From Trueperaceae bacterium (lineage in GTDB: Bacteria > Deinococcota > Deinococci > Deinococcales > Trueperaceae), in assembly GCA_011389865.1 (NCBI GenBank), contig JAABTL010000025.1, positions 1 through 37,686 of the forward strand: DNA of 37,686 nt. The letters run 5' to 3'. Under the pieces are notes generated by a model. That model had not been told where the DNA came from. It did no database searches and saw only the letters and a program-made list of their open reading frames with translations. The position numbers and the translations under genes are program-made. Shown here in pieces: positions 7,678 to 19,175 of the stretch. Each line of letters opens with the position of its first letter. Position 1 is the stretch's first letter.

Positions 7678-8867
7678 TCGAGAACCTCAAGACCGCGCTC
7701 GAGGCGCTCTACGGCAACCGCCTGCGCACGCTGTTGACGCTCCTCGGCGTGGTGATCGGGGTGTTCGCGGTCACCACCACCGTCAGCCTGGGGCAGATCG
7801 CCACCGCCGGCATCACTGGCGAGATCCAGGCGTTCGGCGCGCAGTCGCTCTTCGTCATCCCCGAGAGCAGCCACCCCGAGGGCGTGCCGTTCACCGACGC
7901 GGACATCGACGCCCTCAGCCGCCTGCCGATCGAGATCCTGCGCCAGCGCAGCACGCGCGTGTGGGCGAACGCCGGCGAGGAGCGGGTGCGGCTCAACGTG
8001 GTCGGCACCACCGCCAACGCCCCGCGCATCGATCGCTCGATCGAGCTCGACCGCGGCCGCTTCTTCGACGAGCGCGACGAGCAGGCCGCCGCCCAAGTCA
8101 TCGTGCTCTCGGCCGACGCGGCCGAGGAGTTCTTCGGCAGCGGACCGGCGCTCGGGCGCGAGCTCATGCTCGAGACCAGCGGCGGCAACCGCAGCTTCTA
8201 CACCGTGATCGGCGTGAAGAAGCGCGTGGGCGGCGCGCTCGGTGCGTTCGCCAACGACGTCAGCGGCGACGTGCCGCTCGAGAGCCTCTACCGTGACGTG
8301 TCCGGCGTGCCGCGCGACCGCTACGACTTCCTGCCCATCACCATCGCCCTCGACCGCGACGCCGGGGCCATCGAGCGGCAGGTGCGCGCGATCCTCGACC
8401 GCCGCCGCGACCCGGAGAGCTACCAGGTCCAGTCGATCGAGGGGGCGCTGTCGCTGTTCAACACGATCACCGTGATCCTGCAGGCGCTGCTCGGCGGCAT
8501 CGGCGCGATCAGCCTGGTCGTCGGTGGCATCGGCATCCTGAACATCATGCTCGTCAGCGTCACCGAGCGCACCCGCGAGATCGGCCTGCGCAAGGCGCTG
8601 GGGGCGCAGCCGCGCACCATCCTGCAGCAGTTCCTCATCGAGGCGGTCGTGCTCACCGTGATCGGCGGTGTGCTGGGCGTGCTGCTCTCGATCGCGGTGC
8701 TGTGGACGGTCGTCGCACTGGTGCCCTTCCTCGACGTCTTCGTGCTCGACCCGTGGATCATCGCGCTGGCGCTGTTCGTCTCGGTCGCCACCGGCGTGGC
8801 GTTCGGCGTGTGGCCGGCGCGGCGCGCGGCGGCGCTGTCGCCGATCGAGGCGTTGCGGTACGAGTGA
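7671..8867 (+). CDS. ABC transporter permease, MacB/FtsX type
   Basis: A 398-residue permease with the MacB layout: one N-terminal membrane segment (about residues 22-45), a large extracytoplasmic MacB_PCD-like domain (about 46-270), then three C-terminal segments of the FtsX domain. The conserved block GGIGILNIMLVSVTERTREIGLRKALGA is diagnostic, and the C-terminus ends PARRAAALSPIEALRYE as usual for this family. It should dimerise and work with the ATPase and adaptor just upstream, exporting peptides, lipids or toxic compounds by the mechanotransmission mechanism known for MacB. It is the last gene of the operon, and a 505-bp gap follows. Confidence 0.92.
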   Translation: MLIENLKTALEALYGNRLRTLLTLLGVVIGVFAVTTTVSLGQIATAGITGEIQAFGAQSLFVIPESSHPEGVPFTDADIDALSRLPIEILRQRSTRVWANAGEERVRLNVVGTTANAPRIDRSIELDRGRFFDERDEQAAAQVIVLSADAAEEFFGSGPALGRELMLETSGGNRSFYTVIGVKKRVGGALGAFANDVSGDVPLESLYRDVSGVPRDRYDFLPITIALDRDAGAIERQVRAILDRRRDPESYQVQSIEGALSLFNTITVILQALLGGIGAISLVVGGIGILNIMLVSVTERTREIGLRKALGAQPRTILQQFLIEAVVLTVIGGVLGVLLSIAVLWTVVALVPFLDVFVLDPWIIALALFVSVATGVAFGVWPARRAAALSPIEALRYE

Positions 8868-9372
8868 CGGCGGACGCCGCGGGCTGCCACCCTTCACCCC
8901 AACATGGCCATCCGCCGCCGCGTACGTACGCCCGCTCGCATCGCAGTGAGCGAGTTCGGCGCGAGGGTCCAACGACCCCACGTTGCCCCCAGCCGAACCA
9001 CCAAGACGTGGTTGCCGAATGCATGACCGAACTCGTCGTTGGCTCACCCGCCCCACCACGATCGCGTTCATCGTCCCGCCGGAGCTGGGACCGGAGCGTC
9101 CATCGCGCGTGTTGCTTCCGCGCGGTTTCGGCGGTTGGTGGGCGGTTGCCTCTTGCGTCGGGAGTCCGTATCCTGTTCGTACGTCATAGCGCCTCCCGTG
9201 CGACCGCGCCCGTCCGCCACGGCCGCCTCGCTGCGCTAGCTCGGGCTACGGCGCTGGCTGCCGTTGGTGAGTTGCCGTCCCGTGGATGTTCGTTGTCAGG
9301 TCCTTGCCGGCTCGCTGCGGGCGGGGCGTCACGTGTTACGCAACGTGAGCCGGATGCAGTGGGAGGCAGCGC
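8868..9372 (+). other. 505-bp non-coding stretch with shifted base composition
   Basis: No convincing gene on either strand. The region is visibly richer in T and A than its neighbours. It contains a perfect 12-bp palindrome (GCGTACGTACGC, 8920-8931), a good promoter-like pair at 9146-9174, and an interrupted inverted repeat TCACGT-N8-ACGTGA just before the lipoprotein gene (about 9330-9350) that could be an operator. It holds the 5' region of the lipoprotein gene and marks the left end of a compositionally distinct segment. Confidence 0.5.
9146..9174 (+). promoter_or_regulatory. Candidate sigma-70-type promoter (TTGCCT-17-TATCCT)
   Basis: TTGCCT at 9146-9151 and TATCCT at 9169-9174 with an ideal 17-bp spacer. 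It would give a 5' leader of about 190 nt before the lipoprotein gene at 9373, or could drive a small RNA. Confidence 0.45.
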
Positions 9373-10884
9373 ATGTTCGGTCGCTGGTTCGCGATGTTCG
9401 TGTCGTTGTTGTTGCTCGTTGCCCTTAGCGGCGGCTGCAAGAACTCTTCATCACCCTCCGTCGTTGCGATCACGTTGAGTCCTGATGCGGTGACGTTGGT
9501 GCCGGGGGAGGTGCAGGAGTTCGTGGCGTCGGTGACGGGAGCTGTCGATACGGGTGTGACGTGGTCCGTGACGGGTGGGACGATCCTGGGGTCTGGGAAC
9601 ACGGTGGCGTACACGGCGCCGGCGGTGGCGGGTGATTTCGTGTTGACGGCGACGAGCAGTGCGGATGTGAGCAAGGTGGCGACGGCGTCGATCACGGTGG
9701 TGGCTGAGCCTGATCCGTTGTGGGCGCGTCAGTTGGGGACCAGCTCTTGGGACGCCATCAACGGTGTGGCGGTCGACGGCAGCGACCACGTACTCATAGC
9801 TGGCTGGACCGGCGGCATCCTGTTCGGTCCCAACCAAGGCTCTGGTGATGCGTTCGTTGCGAAGTTGGCGCCTGATGGGTCGACGGTGTGGGCGCATCAG
9901 TTCGGCACCGGCGAGCATGACGAGATCATGGCCGTTGCGGTTGACGCCAGCAACCATGTGTTCATCGCTGGCTACACCACGGGTAGCCTGTTCGCTCCCC
10001 ACAAAGGTTACTCGGACGCGTTCGTTGCGAAGTTGGGGCCCGACGGCTCGTTCGTGTGGGGGTACCAGCATGGCACCAGCGCGTATGACGAGATCACGGC
10101 GGTGGCGGTCGATGCCAGCGACCACATGCTCATTGCGGGTTTCACGGGGGGTAGCCTGTTCGCTCCCAATCAAGGCAACTTCGACGCGTTCGTTGCGAAG
10201 TTGGCGTCTGATGGGTCGCCGGTGTGGGGGTACCAGCACGGCACCAGTGCGCTTGACGAGATCACGGCCGTGGCGGTCGATGCCAGCGACCACGTGCTCA
10301 TCGCCGGGCGCACGACTGGTAGCCTGTTCGCTCCCAATCAAGGCAACTTCGACGCGTTCGTCGCGAAGTTGGCGCCTGATGGGTCGCCGGTGTGGGGGTA
10401 CCAGCACGGCACCAGCGTGTATGACGAGATCAACGCCGTGGCGGTCGACGGCGGCAACCACGTGCTCATCGCGGGCCACACGGCGGCTGGCCTCTTCGGC
10501 AACCATCAAGGCGATTACGACGCGTTCGTCGCGAAGTTGGCGCCTGATGGGTCGCCGGTGTGGGGGTACCAGCACGGCACCAGCCGGTATGACGAGATCA
10601 ACGCCGTGGCGGTCGATGGCGGCAACCACGTGCTCATCGCGGGTCTCACGGCGGGTAGCCTCTTCGGTCCAAATCAGGGCAGTCTGGACGCGTTCGTTGC
10701 GGAGGTGACGCCTGATGGGTCGCCGGTGTGGGGGTACCAGCACGGCACCAGCGCGTGGGACGAGGTCATCTCCGTGGCGGTGGACGCCGGCAACCACGTG
10801 CTCATCGCCGGTCAAACGGAGGGTAGCCTGTTCGCTCCCCATCAAGGCGATTCGGACGTGTTCGTTGCGAAGTTGGCGCCGTGA
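9373..10884 (+). CDS. Lipoprotein with Ig-like domain and seven SBBP-type beta-propeller repeats
   Basis: A 503-residue surface or periplasmic protein. A lipoprotein signal ends ALSGGC, with Cys22 as the lipidation site. Residues about 30-113 form a BIG2/Ig-like domain (ITLSPDAVTLVPGE ... VTWSVTGG). From residue 116 there are seven units of exactly 56 residues each (the last is 52). The consensus is VWGYQHGTSxYDEI, AVAVDASDHVLIAG, GSLFAPNQG, DAFVAKLAPDGSP, which is the SBBP/beta-propeller type repeat. Seven units make one closed propeller. The catalytic role, if any, is unknown; binding or adhesion is an inference. The codons favour G and T in third position, unlike the C-rich neighbours, which suggests acquisition or recent repeat expansion. 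GTG/ATG ambiguity is absent: the ATG has a GGGAGGCAGC ribosome-binding site. Confidence 0.88.
   Translation: MFGRWFAMFVSLLLLVALSGGCKNSSSPSVVAITLSPDAVTLVPGEVQEFVASVTGAVDTGVTWSVTGGTILGSGNTVAYTAPAVAGDFVLTATSSADVSKVATASITVVAEPDPLWARQLGTSSWDAINGVAVDGSDHVLIAGWTGGILFGPNQGSGDAFVAKLAPDGSTVWAHQFGTGEHDEIMAVAVDASNHVFIAGYTTGSLFAPHKGYSDAFVAKLGPDGSFVWGYQHGTSAYDEITAVAVDASDHMLIAGFTGGSLFAPNQGNFDAFVAKLASDGSPVWGYQHGTSALDEITAVAVDASDHVLIAGRTTGSLFAPNQGNFDAFVAKLAPDGSPVWGYQHGTSVYDEINAVAVDGGNHVLIAGHTAAGLFGNHQGDYDAFVAKLAPDGSPVWGYQHGTSRYDEINAVAVDGGNHVLIAGLTAGSLFGPNQGSLDAFVAEVTPDGSPVWGYQHGTSAWDEVISVAVDAGNHVLIAGQTEGSLFAPHQGDSDVFVAKLAP
9718..10881 (+). repeat. Seven in-phase 168-bp tandem coding repeats
   Basis: The GTGTGG (or TTGTGG) marking each unit occurs at 9718, 9886, 10054, 10222, 10390, 10558 and 10726, exactly 168 bp apart with no insertion or deletion. 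The last unit is cut to 156 bp by the stop codon. Units 3 to 6 are nearly identical over long stretches, pointing to recent duplication or gene conversion; unit 1 is the most diverged. Confidence 0.95.
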
Positions 10885-10919
10885 GCTCTTCGGTGTGTCG
10901 TGTGGATCAGGAGGGCATC

Positions 10920-10995
10920 ATGAGGCTTCGTCGTCTCGTGCTGGGCCTCCTAGCGCTGGTCGTTCGTGCTGGTTTCCCCCATCTGGCGGCAGGAC
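10920..10995 (+). pseudogene. 5' remnant of a secreted-protein gene
   Basis: A textbook AGGAGG ribosome-binding site (10909-10914) with a 5-nt spacer precedes an ATG at 10920. It opens MRLRRLVLGLLALVVRAG, a basic-then-hydrophobic signal-peptide-like start. The frame then runs through a hairpin and antisense across the tRNA-Ser gene, where it cannot be a real protein. I read it as the surviving start of a gene lost by deletion. A short functional peptide is less likely. Confidence 0.4.
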
Positions 10996-11024
10996 GCGCC
11001 CACCGTGAGACCGTCGGTGGGCGC
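10996..11024. terminator. Hairpin between lipoprotein gene and tRNA-Ser
   Basis: A 10-bp perfect stem (10996-11005 with 11015-11024, arm GCGCCCACCG) and 9-nt loop. It lies downstream of both the plus-strand lipoprotein gene and the minus-strand tRNA, so it could terminate both. There is no clear T-run on either side. Confidence 0.5.
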
Positions 11025-11034
11025 TTCCCGCGTC

Positions 11035-11128
<94 letters not shown>

Positions 11129-11146
11129 AGGCGCCTGGCGGTCGGC

Positions 11147-11155
11147 AGTCTAGCA
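11147..11155 (-). promoter_or_regulatory. Extended -10 box (TGCTAGACT) of tRNA-Ser
   Basis: TGCTAGACT on the minus strand, ending 18 nt before the mature tRNA 5' end, which leaves room for a short leader removed by RNase P. No good -35 is visible. Confidence 0.5.
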
Positions 11156-11247
11156 CGGTGGCGGCCGCGGTGGCGGCCCAGTGTGCGGGGCGTTGACGGC
11201 CGGGACGGCTTGGTCGGCCACGGCACGGTGGATCCGCGCGCTATCCC

Positions 11248-11253
11248 TATCAT
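11248..11253 (+). promoter_or_regulatory. Candidate -10 box (TATCAT) of the bacilliredoxin-like gene
   Basis: TATCAT lies 35 nt before the ATG at 11289, leaving space for a short leader that carries the GGAGG ribosome-binding site at about 11280. The -35 is not clear. Confidence 0.4.
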
Positions 11254-11288
11254 GGTGCTCAGGTTTCGAACCCACCCCTGGAGGCCCC

Positions 11289-11945
11289 ATGCTGCGCGAC
11301 CGCATCGTGAACTTGACCGACACCGCCGACGTCGAGGCGTTCCTCACCGATCACCCCACCAGCGTCATCTTCAAGGCCGGCACCTGCCACAAGACGATGC
11401 AGGGCTTCGGCTTCCTGCAGGAGCAGCTCGAGGCGCGCGAGGACCTGATGGTCGGGCTCATCCGCGTGGTCGAGTCGCGGGCGGCCTCGAACCTGGTGGC
11501 GGAGCGCACGGGCATCGTCCACCACTCGCCGCAGGTGATCCTCTTCCGCGATGGCGACGCGGTGTTCGACGTCGACAACTGGGCGATCACGCCCGACGCG
11601 CTCGCCGTCGGCTTCACGCAGCTCCCCGCCGGCGAGACGGTCGCGGCCGCCAGCGCCGGAGCGGGCAGCAACCTGCAGCCCTACCTCGACGTGCTCGACC
11701 AGTTCCTCGCCGGGGTCATCTCGGAGCGGCAGTTCGAGTACGTCTACACGACGATGTTCCGCGACGACGCCTCGCTGCGTTCGCGCGAGGAGGTCGAGGT
11801 GCTCGGCTCGATCTTCGGTGACGTCGACCGCCACATGACGATGCACATGATGATGGCGGGCAAGGGGCCCGACGAGGCGCTGCGCGCCCGCGCCGAGGCC
11901 GCTTACGGCCGCCTGCAGGAGATCGCCTCGACCGTCACGGCCTGA
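11289..11945 (+). CDS. YtxJ-like monothiol bacilliredoxin fused to a colicin-D-immunity-like domain
   Basis: A 218-residue, apparently two-domain protein. Residues 1-110 match the YtxJ/BrxC (DUF2847) thioredoxin-like family: VIFKAGTCHKT with the single Cys33, then RVVESRAASNLVAERTGIVHHSPQVILF and the WAIT block. Such proteins remove bacillithiol from mixed disulfides. After an Ala/Gly linker (116-128), residues 129-212 (YLDVLDQFLAGVISERQFEY..., TMFRDD, EVLGSIFGDVDRHM) have the pattern I know from the colicin D immunity family (PF09204), a helical bundle. I know of no described fusion of these two. The start ATG follows GGAGG by about 5 nt. It is alone on its strand, and a strong hairpin follows the stop. 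Confidence 0.72.
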   Translation: MLRDRIVNLTDTADVEAFLTDHPTSVIFKAGTCHKTMQGFGFLQEQLEAREDLMVGLIRVVESRAASNLVAERTGIVHHSPQVILFRDGDAVFDVDNWAITPDALAVGFTQLPAGETVAAASAGAGSNLQPYLDVLDQFLAGVISERQFEYVYTTMFRDDASLRSREEVEVLGSIFGDVDRHMTMHMMMAGKGPDEALRARAEAAYGRLQEIASTVTA

Positions 11946-11961
11946 CCGACCGTGTTCACGA

Positions 11962-11997
11962 TCGTGGCGCCGACCCCCCGAGGGGCCGGCGCCGCGA
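11962..11997. terminator. Strong bidirectional hairpin between convergent genes
   Basis: GGCGCCGACCCC (11966-11977) and GGGGCCGGCGCC (11982-11993) form a 12-bp stem with one mismatch around a CCGA loop, extended outward by four more pairs (one G-T). It lies between the convergent bacilliredoxin and DUF418 genes. No T-run. Confidence 0.6.
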
Positions 11998-12015
11998 CCG
12001 TCTGGGGGCTTCTGG

Positions 12016-13227
12016 CTACCGGCGCATGGCCGGCCAGCGCCCGTAGGTCGCGGCGCGCCAGGCCGCCTCGACCGGCCCGAAGCGCCAACGCGCCAGCCAC
12101 CAGCGCGACGCCGCGACCTGCAGCGCGAAGGTGGCCACGGTGAGTGCCAGCCCGGCGGCCCAACCGATGCGGGCGTAACCGCCGAGGCCGTAGGCGATGA
12201 CGGTGAACACCAGGGACTGCAGCAGGTAGTTCGACAGCGCCGCCCGGCCGACGAACGCCAGCGCGCGCGCCGCCGGCCCGCCGTCGACGAAGGCGAGGGC
12301 GCCGCCCGCCGCGATGACCAGCGAGCCGGCGACGGCGCCGAAGACGAAGGCGGCCGTCTCCAGGAAGAACCCGACGTCGAGCGCGACCGGGTCGACGCGC
12401 TCGGACAGCAGGAGGTAGGCGGCGTTCGCCGTCAGCGCAACGGGCAGCGCCCGCAGCGCCACCCGCCGCCACGCGCCGCGGGCGCCGGGATCGAGCCAGC
12501 CCGCCCGCCACGCCGCCATGCCAAGCCACTGCATCGCTAGGACCAGCGCCAGCATCCCCGTGAGGGCCGTGCCCGCGGCGGCGAAGCCGTAGGCCGACCA
12601 GCGGGCGGTGACCTGCTCGGGCCACGAGCCGTGGCGCACCACCTCGACGGCGGCCGCGAAGTCGCGCGCGTAGCCCTCGCGCACGGCCTCCTGGCCCTGG
12701 GCGACCGCCTCGCCGGCCGCGCCGTCGAGGGGCGCCAGCGTCGCCAAGCCCGCCAGGAGGACCGCCGCCGCGATGGGCAGCAGCGCCATCACGGCCGCGC
12801 CGCGCAACAGTCGCCCCGGCGACCACCGCCTCGCCGCGACCGTCGCCAGGCCGAGCACCCCGTAGAAAAGCAGGATGTCGCCCCACCAGGCGAGCGTGAC
12901 GTGCAGCGCGCCGATCGCGCACAGCAGCAGCAGGCGGCGGACCACCCGCCCCACCGGCCGGTCACCGCCGAGCTGCATCCCGAGGCCGACGCCGAACAGC
13001 AGCGAGAAGACGGTGAAGAACTTGCCCTCGAAGCCGAAGGTCACCAGGGCCTTCGTGGCCTTGTCCAGGACGGATTCGGCGGCGGGAAGGCCGAGCGCCA
13101 GGCCCTCGGCGGGCCAGAAGAACAGCATCGCGTTGACGACCAGGATGCCGAACACGGCCAGCCCGCGGACCGCGTCGAGCCACGCGAGGCGCGTGTCGGG
13201 ATCGCGCGGCGAGGGGGCGTCCATCAT
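12016..13227 (-). CDS. DUF418-family integral membrane protein
   Basis: A 403-residue multi-pass protein (about eight or more membrane segments). The N-terminal block DTRLAWLDAVRGLAVFGILVVNAMLF, then GFEGKFFTVFSLLFGVGLGMQL and the C-terminal GRAALSNYLLQSLVFTVIAYG are hallmark segments of the DUF418/YeiB family, related to acyltransferase-3-type membrane proteins. The function is unproven; members are thought to act at the cell envelope. Two adjacent ATGs (13227 and 13224) could start it. GAGG lies just upstream, and a TACCGT box lies 6 nt before the first ATG, so it may be made from a leaderless message. Confidence 0.85.
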   Translation of the reverse strand: MMDAPSPRDPDTRLAWLDAVRGLAVFGILVVNAMLFFWPAEGLALGLPAAESVLDKATKALVTFGFEGKFFTVFSLLFGVGLGMQLGGDRPVGRVVRRLLLLCAIGALHVTLAWWGDILLFYGVLGLATVAARRWSPGRLLRGAAVMALLPIAAAVLLAGLATLAPLDGAAGEAVAQGQEAVREGYARDFAAAVEVVRHGSWPEQVTARWSAYGFAAAGTALTGMLALVLAMQWLGMAAWRAGWLDPGARGAWRRVALRALPVALTANAAYLLLSERVDPVALDVGFFLETAAFVFGAVAGSLVIAAGGALAFVDGGPAARALAFVGRAALSNYLLQSLVFTVIAYGLGGYARIGWAAGLALTVATFALQVAASRWWLARWRFGPVEAAWRAATYGRWPAMRR

Positions 13228-13233
13228 GGCCTC

Positions 13234-13239
13234 ACGGTA
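13234..13239 (-). promoter_or_regulatory. Candidate leaderless -10 box (TACCGT) for the DUF418 gene
   Basis: TACCGT on the minus strand, 6 nt before the ATG at 13227; same arrangement as before several other genes here. Confidence 0.4.
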
Positions 13240-13294
13240 GCCGCGTTCCAGGTGGGGGCGCATCCGGTGGCGGGCGGAGGCGGCGCGTCACGCT

Positions 13295-13567
13295 TCAGCG
13301 ATCGTCGCGCTCGGCGCGCAGGAACTCCTCGAAGGGATCGTCCGACTTCGGGTAGTCCGGGGACCGCGCGCGGTCCGTGGACTGCACACGCGCGCCGCGC
13401 ACCTCGTCGTTGGAGACGTTGGGCGTCGGACGGGGTCGGGGGCCAACCGCCGGCCGCTCGGGCGGCTCCGGTGGGCGGTGTCGGGGCATGATCAAGGTCC
13501 AGATCAGCAGCGCCAACACCACGATGCCGCCGAAGGCGGTGAGCGTCAGGGCCACGAGCGGCGACAT
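13295..13567 (-). CDS. Small single-pass membrane protein
   Basis: A 90-residue protein with one hydrophobic segment (about residues 4-27, LVALTLTAFGGIVVLALLIW) and a long, Pro/Arg-rich then acidic cytoplasmic tail ending DPFEEFLRAERDDR. No family is recognised. There is no Shine-Dalgarno sequence; instead TACGAT lies 6 nt before the ATG, matching the leaderless pattern and supporting this as a real gene. It may be cotranscribed into the DUF418 gene 67 bp downstream. Confidence 0.65.
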   Translation of the reverse strand: MSPLVALTLTAFGGIVVLALLIWTLIMPRHRPPEPPERPAVGPRPRPTPNVSNDEVRGARVQSTDRARSPDYPKSDDPFEEFLRAERDDR

Positions 13568-13573
13568 CGACGC

Positions 13574-13579
13574 ATCGTA
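13574..13579 (-). promoter_or_regulatory. Leaderless -10 box (TACGAT) of the small membrane protein gene
   Basis: TACGAT on the minus strand, 6 nt before the ATG at 13567. It is identical in sequence and spacing to the box at 35111 on the plus strand. Confidence 0.55.
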
Positions 13580-13654
13580 CCCGCTGCCGCGCGCCGCCCT
13601 GCGCCGGGGGCGAGCGGGCGGGAGCCGCGGCGGGGCGCGCGCCGCGTCGACCCG

Positions 13655-13714
13655 GCGGCTTCGGCGTCACCTCAGCGGCGTCGGCGTCAGCCCCGCGGCG
13701 TCGGGATCAGTCCA
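13655..13714. repeat. Three 20-bp tandem repeats at the end of the dehydratase gene
   Basis: Units at 13655-13674, 13675-13694 and 13695-13714 share the core GCGGCGTCGGCGTCA with a few changes. The dehydratase stop codon (13707-13709) lies inside the third unit, so the array forms the last codons and the 3' region of that gene. Confidence 0.75.
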
Positions 13715-14690
13715 GTGGTCGCCGAGCCAGTTCGACCAGCACGGCGGGGTCGGCGTTCCCGCCGCTGACGAGCACGACGGTCGGACCGGGACGCAGCCGC
13801 ACGGGTCCCTCGCCGCGCCGCAGCGCGTGGACCGCGGCCAGCGCCAGCGCCCCCGTGGGCTCCACCGTCAGGTGCGCCTCGCGCAGGTACCAGGCTGCGG
13901 CGTCCAGGATGGCGTCCTCGCTCACCGCGACGAACGCGTCGACCGTGTCGCGGATCACCGCGAAGGTGTGCACCCCGAGCGCCTGCGTGCGCACGCCGTC
14001 GGCCACCGTGCGCACGACGTCCTCGGCCGGCCAGGCGACGATCTCGCCGCGCACGAACGACTCGCGGGCGTCGGCCGCGAGCTCCGGCTCCACACCGACG
14101 ATCAGCGCCTCACAGCCGAAGGCGCGCAGGGCGCCGGCGATGCCGGCGAGCAGGCCGCCGCCGCCGACGCACACGAGCACGTTGGCGACGTCGGGCAGGT
14201 CCTCGAGGATCTCGAGCCCCACGGTGCCCTGACCCTCGAGGATCCACGGGTGGTCGTAGGGCGGCACGACGGTGGCGCCGAGCTCGTCGGCGAGCCGCGC
14301 AGCGGTCTCCTCGCGGGCGGCCTTGTCGTTGTCGCAGCGCTCGACGCGGGCGCCCCAGGCGAGGGTGCGGGCGACCTTGACCTCGGGGGCGCCGTGCGGG
14401 ATGACGATGGCGGCGGGGACGCCGTGGTCGGCCGCGGCACAGGCGAGGCCCTGGGCGTGGTTGCCGCTCGAGTGCGTGACGACGCCGCGGGCGCGGACCC
14501 CGGGGTCGAGGCGAGCCAGGAAGTTCGTCGCGCCGCGCAGCTTGAAGGAGCCCGTGCGTTGCAGGTTCTCGGCCTTGGCGAACACGGGGTCGCCGCCGGC
14601 GAGCGGGAGGCGCACGAGCGGCGTGCGGAACACGAACGGGGCGACGCGGGCGGCGGCGGCCTGGAAGTCGTCGGCGGTCGGGTGGGGCAT
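13707..14690 (-). CDS. PLP-dependent serine/threonine dehydratase (fold type II)
   Basis: A 327-residue enzyme starting MPHPTADDFQAAAARVAPFV. It carries the PLP lysine block TGSFKLRGA, the substrate loop SSGNHAQG, the phosphate-binding loop GGGGLLAG and the C-terminal SGGN. These mark the threonine dehydratase/serine racemase group, which deaminates Thr or Ser to 2-oxobutyrate or pyruvate. At this length there is no C-terminal ACT regulatory domain, so it resembles the catabolic (TdcB) or serine racemase type more than biosynthetic IlvA. The frame is open far upstream of 14690, but that part lacks family features. A TGGTAGACC box sits 5 nt before the ATG. It is divergent from sucA. Confidence 0.87.
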   Translation of the reverse strand: MPHPTADDFQAAAARVAPFVFRTPLVRLPLAGGDPVFAKAENLQRTGSFKLRGATNFLARLDPGVRARGVVTHSSGNHAQGLACAAADHGVPAAIVIPHGAPEVKVARTLAWGARVERCDNDKAAREETAARLADELGATVVPPYDHPWILEGQGTVGLEILEDLPDVANVLVCVGGGGLLAGIAGALRAFGCEALIVGVEPELAADARESFVRGEIVAWPAEDVVRTVADGVRTQALGVHTFAVIRDTVDAFVAVSEDAILDAAAWYLREAHLTVEPTGALALAAVHALRRGEGPVRLRPGPTVVLVSGGNADPAVLVELARRPLD

Positions 14691-14695
14691 GGCCC

Positions 14696-14704
14696 GGTCT
14701 ACCA
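14696..14704 (-). promoter_or_regulatory. Extended -10 box (TGGTAGACC) of the dehydratase gene
   Basis: An extended TGN-type -10 on the minus strand ending 5 nt before the ATG at 14690. There is no ribosome-binding site between, consistent with a leaderless message. Confidence 0.45.
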
Positions 14705-14836
14705 CGCCGGCGTGGCCTGCGGCCTCCCCGGCGCTGGCGCCCGCGAGCGCCCCGGCATGCGCCCGGATCGCGGCAGCGGGCGCGGCGGCGACGGCGGCCG
14801 GAGCGTGTCCCAGTGCTCGGAACGACGGCGAGACCG

Positions 14837-14845
14837 TGGTACAAC
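14837..14845 (+). promoter_or_regulatory. Candidate extended -10 box (TGGTACAAC) for sucAB
   Basis: TGGTACAAC about 105 nt before the sucA ATG, in the 259-bp divergent gap. It would give a leader of roughly 95-100 nt. No clear -35. Confidence 0.35.
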
Positions 14846-14949
14846 AGCGACGAACCGAGGTCCGGGTCCGCGCCGGGCCGCGACACCCTAGCCGCGACCC
14901 CCGAGGGCCCCGTCGTGAAGACGGTCCGGGTCCACGGCGCGAGGAACCC

Positions 14950-17826
<2,877 letters not shown>

Positions 17827-17880
17827 CCCGCAACAGCGAACCCACGCCGGTGGCGCGCACCGGCCTCGAGGAGCGTGACC

Positions 17881-19155
<1,275 letters not shown>

Positions 19156-19175
19156 AGGTCTGAGGCTGGGGCGCG

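Noticed and set aside
7290-9071. A 593-codon minus-strand frame over the macB-like permease
   Set aside because: Antisense shadow; the plus-strand proteins carry all expected ABC motifs.
9718-10881. Regularly spaced repeats as a possible CRISPR array
   Set aside because: The units are 168 bp long, coding throughout and contiguous, without unique spacers; no cas genes are present.
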